The translations under genes and the position numbers were made by a program. The notes beneath the pieces were generated by a model that ran no database searches, had not been told where the DNA came from, and saw nothing but the letters and a program-made list of their open reading frames with translations. A DNA stretch of 64,000 bases from positions 20,425 to 84,424 of the forward strand of contig CAAEPE010000030.1 of NCBI GenBank assembly GCA_900757795.1. The letters are read 5' to 3'. Positions 61,480 through 64,000 of this stretch are shown piece by piece. This stretch comes from an uncultured Phascolarctobacterium sp. (GTDB lineage: Bacteria > Bacillota > Negativicutes > Acidaminococcales > Acidaminococcaceae). Within the stretch, counting starts at the first letter, position 1, and each line of letters opens with the position of its first letter.

Positions 61480-62469
61480 ATGAATATTCTTGTTACCGGC
61501 GGCGCCGGATATATTGGTTCCCATGTAGTGGAGGAGCTGCAAAAAAACGGCTTTACGCCTATTGTTTATGATAATCTTTCTACCGGTCATGAGGCTGCGG
61601 TACCGGAGGATGTGCAGTTAATAGAAGGCGATATTCATGATGTGCGCTTTGCCAAGCATATTATGGAGCAGTTTAACATTGACGCTGTAATCCATTTTGC
61701 TGCTAATAGTTTGGTGGGCGAGTCCATGACCAATCCTGCCAAATATTATTTTAATAATGTAGAAGGCAGTCTGCATCTTTTAGAGGCTATGCGCGGCGCA
61801 GGCGTTGACCGTATGGTGTTTTCTTCTACGGCGGCTGTGTACGGCGAACCGGAGCAGGTGCCTATTACAGAGGACAGTAAGCTTTCACCGACTAATGTTT
61901 ACGGTCGTACTAAATTGATTATAGAAAAAATGCTGGCTGATTATGATATGGCTTATGATATGCGTTATGTGGCGCTGCGCTATTTTAATGCGGCTGGCGC
62001 ATCTCCTACACGCGATATCGGCGAGGACCACAGCCCGGAAAGCCATTTGATCCCTTTGATTTTGAAAACGGCACAGGGCGTGCGCAAGCAGGTGGCAATT
62101 TTCGGCACAGACTATCCGACGGAGGATGGGACCTGCATTCGCGACTATATTCATGTATGCGATTTGGCAAAGGCGCATGTGCTGGCTTTGCAGCATCTCT
62201 TAAAAGGCGGCAGCAGCCGTGTGTATAATTTGGGCAGTGAAAACGGTTTCAGCGTGCGCCAAATGATTGATTCTGCTAAAAAAATTACTGCCGTTGATTT
62301 TACGGTAGTAGAAGAAGAACGCCGTGCCGGTGATCCGGCAGTGCTTATTGCTTCTTCTGCCAAAATTCGTGAAGAGCTTGGCTGGGTGCCGCAGCACAGC
62401 AGTGTGGATGAGGTTATTTCTACGGCTTGGAACTGGCACAAAGGGCATCCTAATGGCTATAATGGGTAA
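61480..62469 (+). CDS. galE: UDP-glucose 4-epimerase GalE
   Basis: 329 residues; interconverts UDP-glucose and UDP-galactose, feeding polysaccharide or LPS outer core. Short-chain dehydrogenase fold: VTGGAGYIGSHVVEEL, FSSTAAVYGEP (Ser), YGRTKLIIEKML (Tyr-x3-Lys near residue 144), LRYFNAAGA, EDGTCIRDYIHVCDLAKAH. These are diagnostic of GalE. ATG 61480 has AGTGAGG six nt upstream; the open frame starting at 61468 is less likely. Confidence 0.95.
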   Translation: MNILVTGGAGYIGSHVVEELQKNGFTPIVYDNLSTGHEAAVPEDVQLIEGDIHDVRFAKHIMEQFNIDAVIHFAANSLVGESMTNPAKYYFNNVEGSLHLLEAMRGAGVDRMVFSSTAAVYGEPEQVPITEDSKLSPTNVYGRTKLIIEKMLADYDMAYDMRYVALRYFNAAGASPTRDIGEDHSPESHLIPLILKTAQGVRKQVAIFGTDYPTEDGTCIRDYIHVCDLAKAHVLALQHLLKGGSSRVYNLGSENGFSVRQMIDSAKKITAVDFTVVEEERRAGDPAVLIASSAKIREELGWVPQHSSVDEVISTAWNWHKGHPNGYNG

Positions 62470-62497
62470 AATGTATTTTTGATACGGAGAAATTGCA

Positions 62498-63595
62498 ATG
62501 ATTGAAGTTGTAAGAAAGGCTGATTGCTGCGGATGCAGCGCCTGTGCCTCTATCTGTCCTTGCGGATCAATCTCCATGCAGGCAGATAGTGAAGGCTTTT
62601 TGTATCCTGTGGTAAATGCAGAAACCTGTAAGGACTGTAGCTTGTGCGAGCAGGTGTGTCCTTTGCGGCATAAGCCGAAGCAGCATAATGTAATAGCGGT
62701 TTACGGTGCGAAAAATAAAAATGATGCAGTACGCTTTGCCAGTTCCAGCGGCGGAATTTTTTCGCTGGCTGCAGAAACTGTGCTGGCAAAGGGCGGCGTA
62801 GTTTTTGGCGCGGCCTTGGCTGATAATTTGCAGGTGCAGCATATAAAAATAGAAAATATAACTGAGTTGGCTAAGCTGCGCGGATCAAAATATGTTCAGA
62901 GTGTATTGGAAAATTGTTTTGCGCAGGTACGCAGCTTATTGCGTGCCGGACGGCAGGTTTTATTCAGCGGTACGCCCTGTCAGATTGCAGGCTTGAAAAA
63001 ATATCTGATTAAAGATTATGCTAATTTGTGGACAATAGATGTTGTTTGCCACGGTGTACCCAGTCCTAAAGTTTATCAAAAGCATTTGCGGGAATTGTCC
63101 GCACAGGCAGGCGAGCCTGTGACGGAGGTTCGTTTTCGCGATAAAACAAAGGGCTGGAAGAATGGCGAAACTTTATTTTTGACTGAGCATCAGCGTTTAG
63201 GCAATAGTAAACGCAAGGAAACGTATATGCGGCTGTTTTTGAATAACGTCAGCATTCGTCCAAGTTGCGGGCAGTGTGCGTTTAATAATCGGCGCAGTCA
63301 GGCAGATATTACTATTGCTGATTATTGGGGCGTTGATAAACAGTTCCCGGAATTTGACGACGATAAAGGCGTTACGTTAGTGCTGATAAATTCGTCCCAA
63401 GGCAGAGAGCTTTTTGAGCAAATTAAAAATAAGGCAGAGCTATTAGAAACAAATTTTTCTCTTGGCGCAGAATATAATTTAGCTGTGGCTAAAAGTCTGC
63501 CTTTGCATCCGCAGAGAGAATTTTTCTTTGCCAATTTAGATAAATATACTTTAACAGAGCTGGAAGAGCGGCTGCTGCCAAAAAATAACGGTTAA
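62498..63595 (+). CDS. FrhB-family iron-sulfur protein (F420 hydrogenase beta-subunit-like)
   Basis: 365 residues. Two 4Fe-4S motifs at the N-terminus (CCGCSACASICPCG, CKDCSLCEQVCPL), then the FrhB/FdhB domain: FASSSGGIFSLAAETVLAKGGVVFGAA, LRGSKYVQS, FSGTPCQIAGLKKYL, DVVCHGVPSPKVYQKHL, and a later Cys pair (RPSCGQCAFNNRRSQADITIADYWG). Stand-alone members are common in polysaccharide clusters of gut bacteria and are thought to handle electrons for sugar modification (for example with pyruvyl transferases). The galE neighbour fits this. The exact role is unknown. Confidence 0.87.
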   Translation: MIEVVRKADCCGCSACASICPCGSISMQADSEGFLYPVVNAETCKDCSLCEQVCPLRHKPKQHNVIAVYGAKNKNDAVRFASSSGGIFSLAAETVLAKGGVVFGAALADNLQVQHIKIENITELAKLRGSKYVQSVLENCFAQVRSLLRAGRQVLFSGTPCQIAGLKKYLIKDYANLWTIDVVCHGVPSPKVYQKHLRELSAQAGEPVTEVRFRDKTKGWKNGETLFLTEHQRLGNSKRKETYMRLFLNNVSIRPSCGQCAFNNRRSQADITIADYWGVDKQFPEFDDDKGVTLVLINSSQGRELFEQIKNKAELLETNFSLGAEYNLAVAKSLPLHPQREFFFANLDKYTLTELEERLLPKNNG

Positions 63596-63632
63596 AGCAA
63601 TGCTGCAATCTGCAAAAGCAAAAATTCCTTAC

Positions 63633-63662
63633 TTGACATATAATAGATATTACATCTATAAT
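63633..63662 (+). promoter_or_regulatory. Promoter of tRNA-Leu(TAG)
   Basis: TTGACA (63633-63638), 18-nt spacer, TATAAT (63657-63662). An inverted repeat ATAGAT-N5-ATCTAT (63643-63659) lies across the spacer. Confidence 0.65.
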
Positions 63663-63701
63663 ATAACAATACCAACCGAATAAAATGGTATACTTTGTTT
63701 T

Positions 63702-63786
63702 GCGAGTGTGGCGGAACTGGCAGACGCACTAGACTTAGGATCTAGCGCCTTACGGCGTGCAGGTTCGATTCCTGTCACTCGCACCA
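63702..63786 (+). tRNA. tRNA-Leu, anticodon TAG
   Basis: Acceptor GCGAGTG (63702-63708) pairs with CACTCGC (63776-63782); A and encoded CCA follow. Anticodon loop CTTAGGA gives TAG; class II variable arm CGCCTTACGGCG; T-arm CAGGTTCGATTCCTG. Confidence 0.97.
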
Positions 63787-63795
63787 TGTAATTTT

Positions 63796-63828
63796 ATCCA
63801 TACCTTCTTATGAGGGTATGGATTTTTT
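63796..63828 (+). terminator. Terminator after tRNA-Leu(TAG)
   Basis: ATCCATACC (63796-63804) pairs with GGTATGGAT (63815-63823), then TTTTTA. Confidence 0.88.
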
Positions 63829-63844
63829 ATTTGCTTATAAAAAA

Positions 63845-64000
63845 TGAGGCTGGGACAAAACCACTCTCTCAAACTAAAGAAGGACTGGAATTTGAGTTTT
63901 TTGAGAGGGGGGTGCGGACATTTTCTTGGACTGACTAAGCCACAAAGCCGAGGCTTCTCCTATACTCTAACGGGCTCATATTTCCAAGAGATATCTTTAT
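63845..64000 (-). mobile_element. IS3-family insertion sequence, one end only
   Basis: Starts at about 63845 with TGAGGCTGGGACAAAA, a terminal-repeat-like end beginning TG. A minus-strand frame that comes in from outside the window ends at 63935 with the characteristic IS3/IS150 transposase C-terminus (see the CDS entry). The rest of the element lies beyond the window. Confidence 0.75.
63935..64000 (-). CDS. IS3-family (IS150-like) transposase OrfB, C-terminal fragment
   Basis: Only 21 codons and the TAG stop lie in the window. The translation includes LGNMSPLEYRRSLG, which matches the conserved LxGLSPxEYR end of IS3-family OrfB integrases. The gene continues past the window edge, so completeness cannot be judged. 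Confidence 0.72.
   Translation of the reverse strand: MKISLGNMSPLEYRRSLGFVA

Noticed and set aside
1..64000. CRISPR arrays, rRNA genes, riboswitches, prophage
   Set aside because: I saw no regularly spaced repeats, rRNA sequence, recognisable aptamer or phage structural genes on either strand.

Overview
The window reads as chromosome of a diderm Firmicute (class Negativicutes; a Phascolarctobacterium/Acidaminococcaceae-like organism is my guess, at low confidence). Strong AGGAGG ribosome sites, TTG/GTG starts, sigma-A promoters and a Firmicute-type murA-mbl pair sit beside a complete Gram-negative envelope programme: ADP-heptose and Kdo synthesis, lipid A, Lpt, Bam/Tam, Mla and TolC. Almost all genes from 1 to 48.2 kb are on the + strand and tightly packed or overlapping. 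|| 0-6.5 kb: inner-core heptose operon (gmhA-hldE-hldD-gmhB), two GT9 heptosyltransferases, a DUF3226-like protein and a 61-aa protein. 6.6-12.6 kb: murA, mbl/mreB, then secreted proteins (AMIN + phosphodiester glycosidase, a small biotinyl-lipoyl-like protein, an S55-type peptidase). 12.7-17 kb: mlaE-mlaF-mlaD, where MlaD carries its own C-terminal beta-barrel, then a TolC. 17.2-28 kb: outer-membrane assembly (TamB, a sigma-70 factor, a bitopic protein, a 3-POTRA BamA, an unknown exported protein, three OmpH/Skp-like proteins). 28-47.5 kb: lpxD-lpxL-lpxC-fabZ-lpxA-lpxI-lpxB-msbA-(waaA::lpxK fusion)-kdsB-kdsA-kdsD-kdsC-lpxL2-lptC-lptA-lptB-lptF/G, followed by DUF3084 and YqgF-like genes. Together these encode lipid A-Kdo-heptose synthesis, flipping, export and the protein machinery of the outer membrane. 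|| 47.5-55.2 kb is less ordered: a cyclodeaminase, two tRNA-Ser genes, then minus-strand stress or detoxification genes (secreted alpha/beta hydrolases, flavodoxin-type oxidoreductases). Three minus-strand promoters here share a MerR-type architecture (19-nt spacer filled by a 20-bp quasi-palindrome). One hydrolase is a pseudogene: it has an in-frame stop and has lost its 5' end to an inserted islet (truncated foreign ORF, GNAT acetyltransferase, XRE regulator). One oxidoreductase is frameshifted at a six-A run. An iron-type alcohol dehydrogenase and tRNA-Leu(CAG) follow. || 55.3-64 kb: two small membrane-anchored proteins, a two-gene Septu-like (PtuA/PtuB) anti-phage module, a DUF401 permease, phosphomannomutase, galE, an FrhB-family iron-sulfur protein, tRNA-Leu(TAG), and the end of an IS3-family element cut by the window edge. 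|| Main leads: the shared 14-bp dyad over the start sites of the TolC and lipoyl-domain genes; the MerR-type promoter set and its disrupted member; the Septu pair; the waaA::lpxK fusion; and the sigma factor plus unknown OM protein inside the Bam/Tam locus.
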